Shown piece after piece: positions 8,665-15,705 of a stretch of 64,000 nt of DNA. Below the pieces are notes generated by a model. It did no database searches. It was given only the letters and a program-made list of their open reading frames with translations, and was not told the origin of the DNA. The translations under genes and the position numbers were made by a program. Within the stretch, counting starts at the first letter, position 1. Each line of letters begins with the position of its first letter. This stretch comes from Streptomyces coeruleorubidus (GTDB taxonomy: Bacteria > Actinomycetota > Actinomycetes > Streptomycetales > Streptomycetaceae). The stretch lies in the NCBI RefSeq assembly GCF_028885415.1, contig NZ_CP118527.1, positions 3,968,001-4,032,000 of the forward strand, in the 5' to 3' direction.

Positions 8665-9525
8665 ATGTACACACAGACCGGCACACCGGTGACGCCTGCG
8701 CTCGGCCCGGTCCCGCCGTCCCGGATCACCACCGCCTCCCCCGCGCTGTGCGCCTGGCTTCCCGGTCTGGAGTCCCTCGCCCCCCACACCGAGGACCAGC
8801 TGTGGCTGCACGACGCCCTGCTGGGGCCGTTCAGCGGCGACATCGTGGAGTATCTGGCCCTGGCCAGGGCCACCGGCGGCCCCGTGCTCGACCTGGGCTC
8901 GGGCGCCGGACGGCTCACCGTCCCGTTCGCCCGCCACGGGTTCACCGTCGAGGCGGTCGACCGGGACGCCCCGAGCCTGGAGAGACTGCGCGCCTGGGCC
9001 GATCGCGTCGGCCCGCGGGTCCGCGGCCGGGTCACCACCACCCGCGCCGATCTCGCCCACCTGCGCCTGCACCGGCGCTACCGACTCACCCTGCTGGCAG
9101 GGGCGATGATCGCGGCGATCCCCCCGCACGCCCGCCCCGGGATCCTGCGCGAGATCGCCGCCCACCTGGGCTCGGACGGCGCACTCGCCCTGGACTACAC
9201 GGCTCATGACGCGGCGGGTCTCGCCGAACACCCCCGCCGCACCTGGGCGTTCCAGGTGCCGCGGTTCGACGGGGTCACCGAGTGGGTCGTGGCCCGTCAG
9301 GTCTTCGACCTCGCCACCATGAGCGAGCAGATCACCTACTTCATCGAGCGCTCGGGGAAGACCCGGATCCGCCGGTCGATCGCGACCACCGACAAGTGGA
9401 TCGTGAATCAGCAAGACCTGCTGCGGGAACTGCGGGCCGCCGGCCTGCACATCGCCGACCAGCGGCAGCAGTGGCTCGACGAGCGGACGCACAGCGTCCT
9501 CCTCGTGTGCCACCCCTCCGAGTGA
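8665..9525 (+). CDS. class I SAM-dependent methyltransferase
   Basis: Predicted 286-residue enzyme, ATG chosen because of the CTGGAGGAG site just before it. Motif I VLDLGSGAG lies at residues 74-82, followed by an acidic motif II end (VEAVDRD) and LTLLAGAMI as post-motif II, giving a Rossmann SAM-binding domain; the C-terminal half is beta-rich and of the small-molecule methyltransferase type. Target is unknown. It is followed, after a 19-base palindrome, by a LuxR-type regulator on the same strand, so the two may be functionally linked. It could also serve the nearby biosynthetic cluster, but nothing in the sequence proves that. Confidence 0.8.
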   Translation: MYTQTGTPVTPALGPVPPSRITTASPALCAWLPGLESLAPHTEDQLWLHDALLGPFSGDIVEYLALARATGGPVLDLGSGAGRLTVPFARHGFTVEAVDRDAPSLERLRAWADRVGPRVRGRVTTTRADLAHLRLHRRYRLTLLAGAMIAAIPPHARPGILREIAAHLGSDGALALDYTAHDAAGLAEHPRRTWAFQVPRFDGVTEWVVARQVFDLATMSEQITYFIERSGKTRIRRSIATTDKWIVNQQDLLRELRAAGLHIADQRQQWLDERTHSVLLVCHPSE

Positions 9526-9563
9526 CGCCCGTCACATTACTAAGATGACTCGGAGATCCTGAG

Positions 9564-9582
9564 CACCTTGTGTGACAAGGTG
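9564..9582. promoter_or_regulatory. 19-bp perfect palindrome upstream of LuxR-type gene
   Basis: CACCTTGTGTGACAAGGTG has 8-bp perfect arms around GTG. It lies 41 bases upstream of the GTG at 9624 and is a candidate operator for autoregulation. Its presence argues for 9624 rather than 9582 as the start of the regulator. Confidence 0.6.
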
Positions 9583-9623
9583 TGATCGGGGCATTTCGAA
9601 GAATCACGAGGGGGCGCTTCGCA

Positions 9624-10682
9624 GTGGTCTACGGCAGTGGCAGAACAGGGACTCAATCCACTGATCTGGCTCTCGCCTTCTACCGGAGACTGCGAGCGCG
9701 AGGGGCGTCCAGCTTCCGGGAAGTCGCGTTCGAGATGGACTTGTCGGACGACGAACGTGATCGATGCCGCAACGAGTTACTCGGCCTCGGCCTGGTCGTC
9801 CCGACGGGGCGACTCCACGACAACCGCCTCGAACTGGACGCGGGCAAGGCATCGGAGGCGGAAAGCGACTCGGTCACCGTCATAGCCCCCGAGATCGCTC
9901 TGATCAGACTGCTGGAGCGGGAGCGCACCCGGCTGCGCAACCACCTCGATCAGGCCGACCAGGCACACCACACCCTGCAGACACTGGCCGGCAACTTCCT
10001 GCGCACCGAGACACTGGCCCAGGCGGCAGGCGTGGAGGTCGAGATCATCAGCGACTACCGCCGTATCCAACAGGTGCTCGAGGACATCACGGACACCGTG
10101 CAGCACCGCCTCGCCTCGATGCATCCCATCGCGCGCGGCAGGGAGATTCCCGAGCGAGCGCTCGACCGTGATCGGCGTCAGATCGAGAACGGCGTCCAGG
10201 TTCGCTCCATCTTCAATCAGCGCCTCACATCGGTCCCCGAAGACGCCGACCATCTGAGGATGAAGGCGAAACTGGGCGTCGAGGTACGCCTCTCCCCGGT
10301 CGTGCCCATGAACATGATCATCGCCGATGAGCAGTTCGCCCTGCTCCCGGCCGACCCCGAGGACGGCTCAGCGGGGGCCATCCTGGCCCGCGGCCCTGCC
10401 CTCGTACGGTCCTATCTGACTCTGTTCGAGCACTGCTGGCACACCGCGACCCCGTACGGCGAGCAGGCTCAGCCCGCGCGAGGGGGCGACGGACTCACCG
10501 AACAGCAGCGCGCGGCCCTGCGCATGCTCGCCTCCGGCATGAAGGACGAAAAGGTCGCCCGCAGCCTCGGCGTCTCCCTGCGCACCGTCAGCAGGATGAT
10601 CTCCGAGCTGATGCAGGAGCTGGGCGCGTCCAGCCGTTTTGAAGCAGGGGTGCGCGCCTCCCGGCTGGGCTGGCTCGACTGA
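9624..10682 (+). CDS. LuxR-type transcriptional regulator with TTA codon
   Basis: Predicted 352-residue regulator. The C-terminal 60 residues form a LuxR/GerE helix-turn-helix (LTEQQRAALRMLASGMKDEK, then VARSLGVSLRTVSRMI). The N-terminal part looks like a TrmB-type winged helix (LRARGASSFREVAFEMDLSD) and the middle is a charged, probably coiled-coil linker (LLERERTRLRNHLDQADQAH). Codon 52 is TTA, the rare leucine codon read by bldA, so translation may depend on development. GTG 9624 follows an AGGGGGC site; GTG 9582 is an in-frame alternative that overlaps the palindrome. Actinobacterial regulators with this layout often sit beside secondary-metabolite genes. Confidence 0.8.
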   Translation: MVYGSGRTGTQSTDLALAFYRRLRARGASSFREVAFEMDLSDDERDRCRNELLGLGLVVPTGRLHDNRLELDAGKASEAESDSVTVIAPEIALIRLLERERTRLRNHLDQADQAHHTLQTLAGNFLRTETLAQAAGVEVEIISDYRRIQQVLEDITDTVQHRLASMHPIARGREIPERALDRDRRQIENGVQVRSIFNQRLTSVPEDADHLRMKAKLGVEVRLSPVVPMNMIIADEQFALLPADPEDGSAGAILARGPALVRSYLTLFEHCWHTATPYGEQAQPARGGDGLTEQQRAALRMLASGMKDEKVARSLGVSLRTVSRMISELMQELGASSRFEAGVRASRLGWLD

Positions 10683-10757
10683 CAGCCCGCAGACGGCTGC
10701 CCCGGCGGCTGTCGGCTCTCTGCACTCCGGTGGGGACAAGAGGTACGATTCATTCAA

Positions 10758-10773
10758 ACTTTTGGTCTCACCA
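10758..10773. promoter_or_regulatory. candidate operator of the Fur-family regulator (site 1)
   Basis: ACTTTTGGTCTCACCA lies 12 bases before the start codon of the Fur-family gene. It matches the site at 11761 in 15 of 16 positions and contains the half-dyad TTGGT-n3-ACCA. TACGATTC just upstream (10744-10751) resembles the motif seen in cluster promoters. Confidence 0.55.
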
Positions 10774-10785
10774 GGCGGCGGAGAG

Positions 10786-11214
10786 ATGACACGCGAAGCA
10801 GTGGCGAACGAGCGCGAAGCGGCGATCCAGCAGCTCCGCGATGTCGGTCTGCGCGTGACGAGCCCCCGTCTGGAGGTGCTGCAGGTGTTGACGGCCGGCG
10901 GCCACCTCGACGTGGAGGAACTGACCGCCGCGGCCCGGGAGCGCCTGGGCACGCTGACGTCCCAGGCCGTCTATGAAATGCTGCGGCATTTTCTGGACAC
11001 CGGCCTGGTGACAAAATTCGAGCGCCCCGGATGGCCGGCCGTCTTCGAACTCTCGGGTCCACCGCACCAGCATGCACTGTGCGTCAAATGCGGACGCGTG
11101 CAGAATGTCGTCCACGTGGCACCGGTCCCTCCCGGAGACGACCTCACGGACTGGCAGGTGAATGACGCCGACATCGTCTTCAAGGGGCTGTGCCCCGACT
11201 GCCGAGCCGCCTGA
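10786..11214 (+). CDS. Fur family metal- or peroxide-responsive regulator
   Basis: Predicted 142-residue Fur-type repressor. N-terminal winged helix: LRDVGLRVTSPRLEVLQVL and then LTSQAVYEMLRHF as recognition region. The C-terminal half holds HQHALCVKCGRV, and two CxxC pairs (Cys99/Cys102 and Cys136/Cys139) form the structural zinc site of the family. The ATG at 10786 follows a GGCGGAGAG site. A near-identical palindromic element lies in its own promoter and again upstream of the peptide gene at 11305, suggesting a two-member local regulon. Which metal or oxidant it senses cannot be told from the sequence. Confidence 0.88.
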   Translation: MTREAVANEREAAIQQLRDVGLRVTSPRLEVLQVLTAGGHLDVEELTAAARERLGTLTSQAVYEMLRHFLDTGLVTKFERPGWPAVFELSGPPHQHALCVKCGRVQNVVHVAPVPPGDDLTDWQVNDADIVFKGLCPDCRAA

Positions 11215-11246
11215 GAAGCCATCGGGCAGCTTGGTCGGCCCATAGG

Positions 11247-11292
11247 AAAGGGCCCCGGGGAGCCGCTGCGCGCGGCGCTTCCGGGGCCCTTT
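11247..11292. terminator. bidirectional hairpin terminator
   Basis: AAAGGGCCCCGG (11247-11258) pairs with CCGGGGCCCTTT (11281-11292), with an inner GC-rich stem. It lies between the converging Fur-family gene and the peptide gene and has T runs on one side and A runs on the other, so it can end both transcripts. Confidence 0.8.
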
Positions 11293-11304
11293 TCCGTGCG
11301 TTCC

Positions 11305-11562
11305 TTACAGGACAGAGGAATTGCTCGGCCAGTTGTTGTCCTGCGTCGACATCGATGCCGTCGGCCAGTTGTTGTCCTGCGTCGTCATCGGGACCGCCGG
11401 CCAGTTGTTGTCCGCGCTGCCGGCCACCACCTGCCGCGAGACGGAGTTCTCGACCGGCAGGGCGGTCGCCACGGCGCCGCCCGCGACGGCCGCGCAGAGA
11501 ATCACAGCGAGGGTGAACTGGCGAGCAATACGGAATCCGGTGGCGCGCACAGCTGCAGACAC
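11305..11562 (-). CDS. small exported peptide with three DNNWP repeats
   Basis: Predicted 85-residue precursor with GTG start behind a perfect GGAGG AAAAA spacing. Residues 1-15 are basic, 16-33 form a hydrophobic signal helix (FTLAVILCAAVAGGAVAT), and ATA-LP near residue 34 is a plausible signal peptidase site. The secreted part has three repeats with a strict 12-residue period: DNNWPAVPMTTQ at 51, DNNWPTASMSTQ at 63 and DNNWPSNSSVL at 75. The repeat is also seen in DNA as a 36-base period. I do not recognise the family. It could be a multi-copy signalling peptide, a post-translationally modified peptide or a surface protein. Promoter elements at 11658-11779 tie it to the Fur-like regulator and the cluster. 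Confidence 0.75.
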   Translation of the reverse strand: MSAAVRATGFRIARQFTLAVILCAAVAGGAVATALPVENSVSRQVVAGSADNNWPAVPMTTQDNNWPTASMSTQDNNWPSNSSVL

Positions 11563-11657
11563 TTTTTCCTCCAGGATGTCAATGGAATTCCACCTTCGAG
11601 GCCCGTGCCGCCGGGCCCCGTCGAAGACATATTCATCATCACCCGCTCGCGAGGGGG

Positions 11658-11706
11658 AATCTACGATTCCACAAGTCGTGGATATGTCATGGCGCGGATA
11701 TGACAT
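11658..11706. promoter_or_regulatory. promoter region of peptide gene with two dyads
   Basis: GAATCTACGATTC (11657-11669) has arms GAATC/GATTC and shares AATCTACGA with the operon promoter at 33111-33154. ATGTCAT (11684-11690) and ATGACAT (11700-11706) form a second perfect dyad with a 9-base spacer. Both lie 95-145 bases upstream of the peptide start on the minus strand. Confidence 0.5.
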
Positions 11707-11760
11707 CCCAAGGGAATCCGACCAGAATCCGGTCACCGAACCTCATTTGGAACGAGCCAT

Positions 11761-11779
11761 ACTTTTGGTCGCACCAAAG
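11761..11779. promoter_or_regulatory. candidate operator of the Fur-family regulator (site 2)
   Basis: ACTTTTGGTCGCACCAAAG contains the perfect dyad TTTGGT-cgc-ACCAAA and matches site 1 at 10758. It lies just after the stop of the glycosyltransferase gene (11785) and about 200 bases upstream of the peptide gene. Confidence 0.55.
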
Positions 11780-11784
11780 GAATG

Positions 11785-13104
11785 TTAAGCTGGCACTGCG
11801 GCCCTTCCGTTCCTCCAGGAGGGAGCGGCCGCCGGGGCAGGGGCGTGCCGCCGCCTCTGCCCCATCCTCGCGCCCCTGTTCTCCAGCGCGCGCTCGTACA
11901 CCTGAAGCGTCCGCCGGGCCGCGGCGCACCAGTTCATCCCCTGGGCGTGCCGTTCGGCCGCCACCCCCATGGCCTCCGCCGCCGCCGTATGCCGTGCGAA
12001 CCACAGCAGTCTGCGCGCGTACTCGCCCGGCTCGTGTCCGCCTACGAGCAGTCCCGATTCTCCGTCCCGCACCGCCGTCGGCAGTCCGCCCACGGCCGCG
12101 GCCAGCACCGGCGTGCCGCAGGCCTGCGCCTCCAGGGCCACCAGGCCGAAGGACTCGCTGCGCGAGGGCACCACCAGTACATCGGCCGCCCGGTACCACT
12201 CCGCCAGCTCCCGTTGCGGCACGGCCCGTTCGAAACGAACCACATCCAGCAGACCGAGCCGCCCGCACAGCTCACGCAGTTCGCCGGGCACCCGCGTGCC
12301 CGAGCCGCTGAGCCCGCCGACCACGGGCACGAGCAGCCTTCGGCGCAGATCCGGTGCCTCCCGCAGCAGTTCCGCCACGGCGCGGACCAGGACGTCAGGG
12401 CCTTTGAGCGGTTGGATACGACCGGCGAAGAGCGGGACGAACGCCTCCTGCGGCAGGCCCAGTCGGGCGCGTGCCGCCCTCCTGCCGTCGGCGGGGTGGA
12501 ACGTCCGGGTGTCGACTCCCGGCGTCACGACATCGGTGCGGTGCGGCGCTGCTCCGTAGAGGTTCTGCAGCGCGATCGCTTCCTCGGGCGTGTTGGCGAT
12601 GAGCCGGTCAGCGGTGGCGACGAGTCCGCTCTCCGCGTGGACGCGCAGTTCCGGCTCGGGCTTGTCGCCGGGCGCGAGGGAGGCGTTCTTGACGCGCGCC
12701 ATCGTGTGCATCGTGTGCACCAGGGGGACCTGCCACTGCCCGGCGGCGAGGCTGCCCGCCTGACCCGACAGCCAGTAGTGCGAGTGCACCAGGTCGTACG
12801 GATTGCCGGCACCTGCCTTCAGCAGGGCGAGGGCGAACTCCAGCACCAGCCCGGGCATGGCTTCCTTGGGCAGGGCACGGCACGGACCCGCGTGCAGGTG
12901 CCGTACCTGCACGCCTGGAACGATCTCGACGCGAGGCGGGTGCCCCTCGCCCCGGCAGCGGGTGAACAGGTCGACGCGGGCGCCCTGTTCGGCCAGGGCC
13001 CGGGAGAGTTCGACCATGTAGACGTTCATGCCGCCCGCATCGCCCGTGCCGGGCTGGTGGAGCGGCGAGGTGTGGACGCTGAGCATGGCGACGCGCAGAG
13101 ACAC
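11785..13104 (-). CDS. MshA-like GT4 glycosyltransferase
   Basis: Predicted 439-residue retaining glycosyltransferase of the GT4 family with strong MshA character. N-terminal acceptor region: SVHTSPLHQPGTGDAGGMNV, then VHSHYWLSGQAG and VHTMHTMARVKN, all hallmarks of D-inositol-3-phosphate glycosyltransferase. The C-terminal donor domain has FAGRIQPLKGPDVLVRA and the E-x7-E motif in SRSESFGLVALEA. GTG 13104 was chosen because AAGGAG lies 8 bases upstream. In mycothiol synthesis MshA joins GlcNAc to inositol phosphate. Here the gene sits downstream of a MetRS-like gene and near an MshB-like deacetylase, so it may be a pathway-dedicated paralogue rather than housekeeping mshA; the rest of the genome would decide. 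Confidence 0.85.
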   Translation of the reverse strand: MSLRVAMLSVHTSPLHQPGTGDAGGMNVYMVELSRALAEQGARVDLFTRCRGEGHPPRVEIVPGVQVRHLHAGPCRALPKEAMPGLVLEFALALLKAGAGNPYDLVHSHYWLSGQAGSLAAGQWQVPLVHTMHTMARVKNASLAPGDKPEPELRVHAESGLVATADRLIANTPEEAIALQNLYGAAPHRTDVVTPGVDTRTFHPADGRRAARARLGLPQEAFVPLFAGRIQPLKGPDVLVRAVAELLREAPDLRRRLLVPVVGGLSGSGTRVPGELRELCGRLGLLDVVRFERAVPQRELAEWYRAADVLVVPSRSESFGLVALEAQACGTPVLAAAVGGLPTAVRDGESGLLVGGHEPGEYARRLLWFARHTAAAEAMGVAAERHAQGMNWCAAARRTLQVYERALENRGARMGQRRRHAPAPAAAPSWRNGRAAVPA

Positions 13105-13129
13105 GAGGGGAGCTCCTTCAGCTGTGATG

Positions 13130-13194
13130 CCCGGTAAGCCGTTGTGCCCACCCGCTCCGCCGGGCGGAGCGGGTGGGCACAACGGCTTACCGGG
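13130..13194. repeat. 65-base near-perfect palindrome between two cluster genes
   Basis: A 32-base left arm (13130-13161) is the exact reverse complement of 13163-13194, with a single G as centre. It starts CCCGGTAAGCCG and ends CGGCTTACCGGG. It fills the gap between the MetRS-like stop and the glycosyltransferase start, so RNA would form a very stable hairpin that can terminate or attenuate transcription. Confidence 0.85.
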
Positions 13195-13197
13195 TGA

Positions 13198-14778
13198 TCA
13201 GAAGCCGAAGACGGGTCCGGACGGCGGGGCCAGCCGCGTACCCGGAGCCGGTGGGACAAGCGCTTCTGGCGTCACCGGCCCTCCGGGTGTGAGCCGCAGC
13301 GCCTGTGCCAGCCGCGCCGCGCCCTCGGGCATGACGGGCCACGCCCAGGACGTCAGCGCCGAGGCCACCGCCAACTGGGCCATGATCGGCCGGAGATGAC
13401 GTCCGGTTCCGCTCGGCCGGCGCCGTTCGAAGACGTTGACGTATCCGAAGTCCGTGACACAGCGGACCACTTCGTCCAGGACCGCGACCGCGCGGCGCGG
13501 ATCGAAGGCTTCGGGCCCGTACGCCTCGCGCACGTCCTGCGCGGCCCGGTGCAGCCGGCGCTCCAACGCCTCCCATCCGTCGCCTCCCGGCTCCGCGTCG
13601 GGTACCCGCCCCGCGCATTCCTCGCGTACCGCGGCGAACAACCGGTTGAGCCAGCTGTTCCAGGTGCCGTCCAGCATCTGCCGGGTGCGGTCGAGCTCCT
13701 CGCGGCGGAAGTCGGTGCGGCGGCCGAGCGGCCTGGCCGTCAGGACGTGACGGCGCAGCGTGTCCGAGCCGAACTCGGTGAGCAGGTCGAGGGCCCACAC
13801 CATGGGCTTGCCGTCGGGCCCCCGCGCGTCCTCGACGTCGAGGCGGTAGGTCTCGTTGACGTGGATCTCCTGCGGCAGTTTGACGCCGCGGGCCACGAGG
13901 ATCGCGGGCAGCAGGACGACGTGGCAGAAGGAGTGCCCGAACCCGCAGAAGTGGATGGTGCGTTCGGGCAGGGGCTTGTTGTCGTAGCCGTAGCCGAACA
14001 GGTGCATCGCGGCGGATTCGAAGCAGGCGGCGATGCGGTGCCCGGAGAAGCCGTCGACGGGGATCGGAACGCCCCAGTCCCCCGGGTGCCCTACGGCCAC
14101 GTCCGGCAGGCCGTCCTCGATGAGGCTCTCGCACAGCACGGCCAAGCGCGGCGGCAGCCCGGCGGAACTCCAGTGGTCGGCGAGCAGATCGCGCAGCGGC
14201 TCCAGGGGAAGGTAGAGGCGACGGCAGCGGCGCGGCCGCCCCGGCGAACCGCACAGGGCACACACCGGGTCGATGAGGTCGCCGTCGTTCGGCCTGGCAC
14301 ACGTGTGGCACAGGCCGCCGTCGCCGCGCGTGCCGCAGTGCGGGCAGACGCCGGTGACATGGGCGCCGTGCAGCCAGCGGTCACAGGGTTCGCAGTACGG
14401 CAGCATGCGGGTGCGGGGTGCGATGACGCCCTGCGCGTACAGGTCCAGTAACAGGTCCTGGAGCCAGCGCCGGTAGCCACGGTCACGACGTGGCTGGACG
14501 ATGTGGTCGAACTCCACGCCGGAGCGCAGCCAGTCGGCGGTGATCGCGGCGCGGAAGCCCTCCGCGACCTCCTCCGGCTTGCGTCCACCGCGCAGCGCCC
14601 GTAACTCGACCGAGTCGGCGTGATCGGCGGTGCCGGTGGTGAACAGCACGGACTGCCCGTCGGCACGCAAGTGACGGCTGAGCACGTCCGCGGCGACGTA
14701 GGGGCCGGCGAGGTGCCCGATGTGCAGCTCGCCGTCGCTGTCGGGCGGGGTTGCGGTGATCCACAGTGGGGTGCTCAT
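13198..14778 (-). CDS. methionyl-tRNA synthetase-like ligase lacking KMSKS
   Basis: Predicted 526-residue class I aminoacyl-tRNA-synthetase-like protein. The ATP-binding HIGH motif is intact at residues 19-22 (GELHIGHLAG). A zinc-knuckle connective region has four Cys pairs (CEPC, CPHC, CHTC, CALC). Where MetRS has KMSKS, this protein reads EIHVNETYRLDVEDARG, with no such motif. A helical C-terminal part resembles the MetRS anticodon domain but the protein is short. The ATG at 14778 follows AAGGAG. Proteins of this kind in clusters act on small molecules: MshC is a CysRS relative joining Cys to glucosamine-inositol, and MetRS domains occur in hydrazine synthetases. No cupin domain is present. 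A ligase role on a glucosaminyl substrate is inferred from neighbours. Confidence 0.8.
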   Translation of the reverse strand: MSTPLWITATPPDSDGELHIGHLAGPYVAADVLSRHLRADGQSVLFTTGTADHADSVELRALRGGRKPEEVAEGFRAAITADWLRSGVEFDHIVQPRRDRGYRRWLQDLLLDLYAQGVIAPRTRMLPYCEPCDRWLHGAHVTGVCPHCGTRGDGGLCHTCARPNDGDLIDPVCALCGSPGRPRRCRRLYLPLEPLRDLLADHWSSAGLPPRLAVLCESLIEDGLPDVAVGHPGDWGVPIPVDGFSGHRIAACFESAAMHLFGYGYDNKPLPERTIHFCGFGHSFCHVVLLPAILVARGVKLPQEIHVNETYRLDVEDARGPDGKPMVWALDLLTEFGSDTLRRHVLTARPLGRRTDFRREELDRTRQMLDGTWNSWLNRLFAAVREECAGRVPDAEPGGDGWEALERRLHRAAQDVREAYGPEAFDPRRAVAVLDEVVRCVTDFGYVNVFERRRPSGTGRHLRPIMAQLAVASALTSWAWPVMPEGAARLAQALRLTPGGPVTPEALVPPAPGTRLAPPSGPVFGF

Positions 14779-14827
14779 GGACGAAGGCTCCTTGGCGGTC
14801 AGGTGAACGCCGCTGGACGGCGGGCGC

Positions 14828-15565
14828 TCAGCGGGGCTCGAAATGGAACGAGCGGATGAAGCAGTCACGTGGTTGCTCGACCGCGTAGACGATGCATTCG
14901 AAGAGGGCCTGGGTCGTGAGCTTCTCATCAGGATATTGCGCACCCCTGCCGATGCCCTCCCATTCCGCAGAGCGTGGATCGGAGGTGGAGAAGTCGGGCG
15001 GATAGAGGGAGAAGACGCGTACGCCGGAAGGCCGCAGTCGGCGCGCGAGAATGTCGGCGAACCCGGCCTGGGCGCCTTTGGCGGCGTAAAAAGCCTCGTG
15101 CGCCGGGGAATCGGCCGCTCCGCCGAGGCTGCAGACAGCGACCATGTTGACGATGTCGGGGCGCTTGGAGGCCCGCAGCAGCGGCAGGAAGTGCTTGACC
15201 ATGAGCACCGTGCCGCCCGCCGTGGACTCGATGGTCTCGACGATGGAGTCGTCCGAGGCGCCCTCCAGCTCGAAGCCGTCCAGCCAGCGTGCGCCGTTGT
15301 TGACGAGCAGGTCCACGCGGTCCGTGTGCTCACCGACCTGCCGGGCGAAGTCCCTGATCTCGGCGGGCCGGCTCAGATCGCAGCCGAACGCGTGAATGCG
15401 GTTCCTCGCCTCGCCCAGCACTTCGGTACGGGTGTGTTCCGCGGCCTCGACCGTGCGGGCCGATACGAATACCTCGGCACCCAGGTGCGCGAATCCAATG
15501 GCGATCGCCCGCCCGAAATACCGGGACGCCCCGGTCACCACGACGCGTAGATTCTCGAATTTCAT
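14828..15565 (-). CDS. short-chain dehydrogenase/reductase
   Basis: Predicted 245-residue SDR. Nucleotide-binding motif VTGASRYFGRAIAIGF near residue 10 (the last Gly of TGxxxGxG is Arg), NNGA in VNNGARWLDG, and the catalytic Tyr/Lys in FYAAKGAQAGF. It falls between the PrpF-like and MetRS-like genes on the same strand and was probably recruited to reduce or oxidise an intermediate of the pathway. The variant glycine motif suggests care in predicting cofactor. Substrate unknown. Confidence 0.85.
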   Translation of the reverse strand: MKFENLRVVVTGASRYFGRAIAIGFAHLGAEVFVSARTVEAAEHTRTEVLGEARNRIHAFGCDLSRPAEIRDFARQVGEHTDRVDLLVNNGARWLDGFELEGASDDSIVETIESTAGGTVLMVKHFLPLLRASKRPDIVNMVAVCSLGGAADSPAHEAFYAAKGAQAGFADILARRLRPSGVRVFSLYPPDFSTSDPRSAEWEGIGRGAQYPDEKLTTQALFECIVYAVEQPRDCFIRSFHFEPR

Positions 15566-15705
15566 CCTGGAGATCGCTCCCCCCGGTCGGGACGCAGCAG
15601 AGAAGAATTCCCCTGGGCCTGGCGGGAATGCCTGGCGGGAATTGCTGACCGATCACCAGGGTGGCAGAGAGAGGCCCCGCATCCAGCCCCTGAGCGGGTG
15701 CGCGT

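Noticed and set aside
11330..11440. CRISPR-like or intergenic repeats with 36-base period
   Set aside because: The repeats are exactly three times 12 codons and translate to DNNWP units within an open frame with signal peptide and ribosome site.
13198..14778. MetRS-like protein as a hydrazine synthetase
   Set aside because: Known enzymes of that kind have a cupin partner domain and work with a lysine N-hydroxylase. Neither is visible in the window, so the mycothiol-like reading was preferred.
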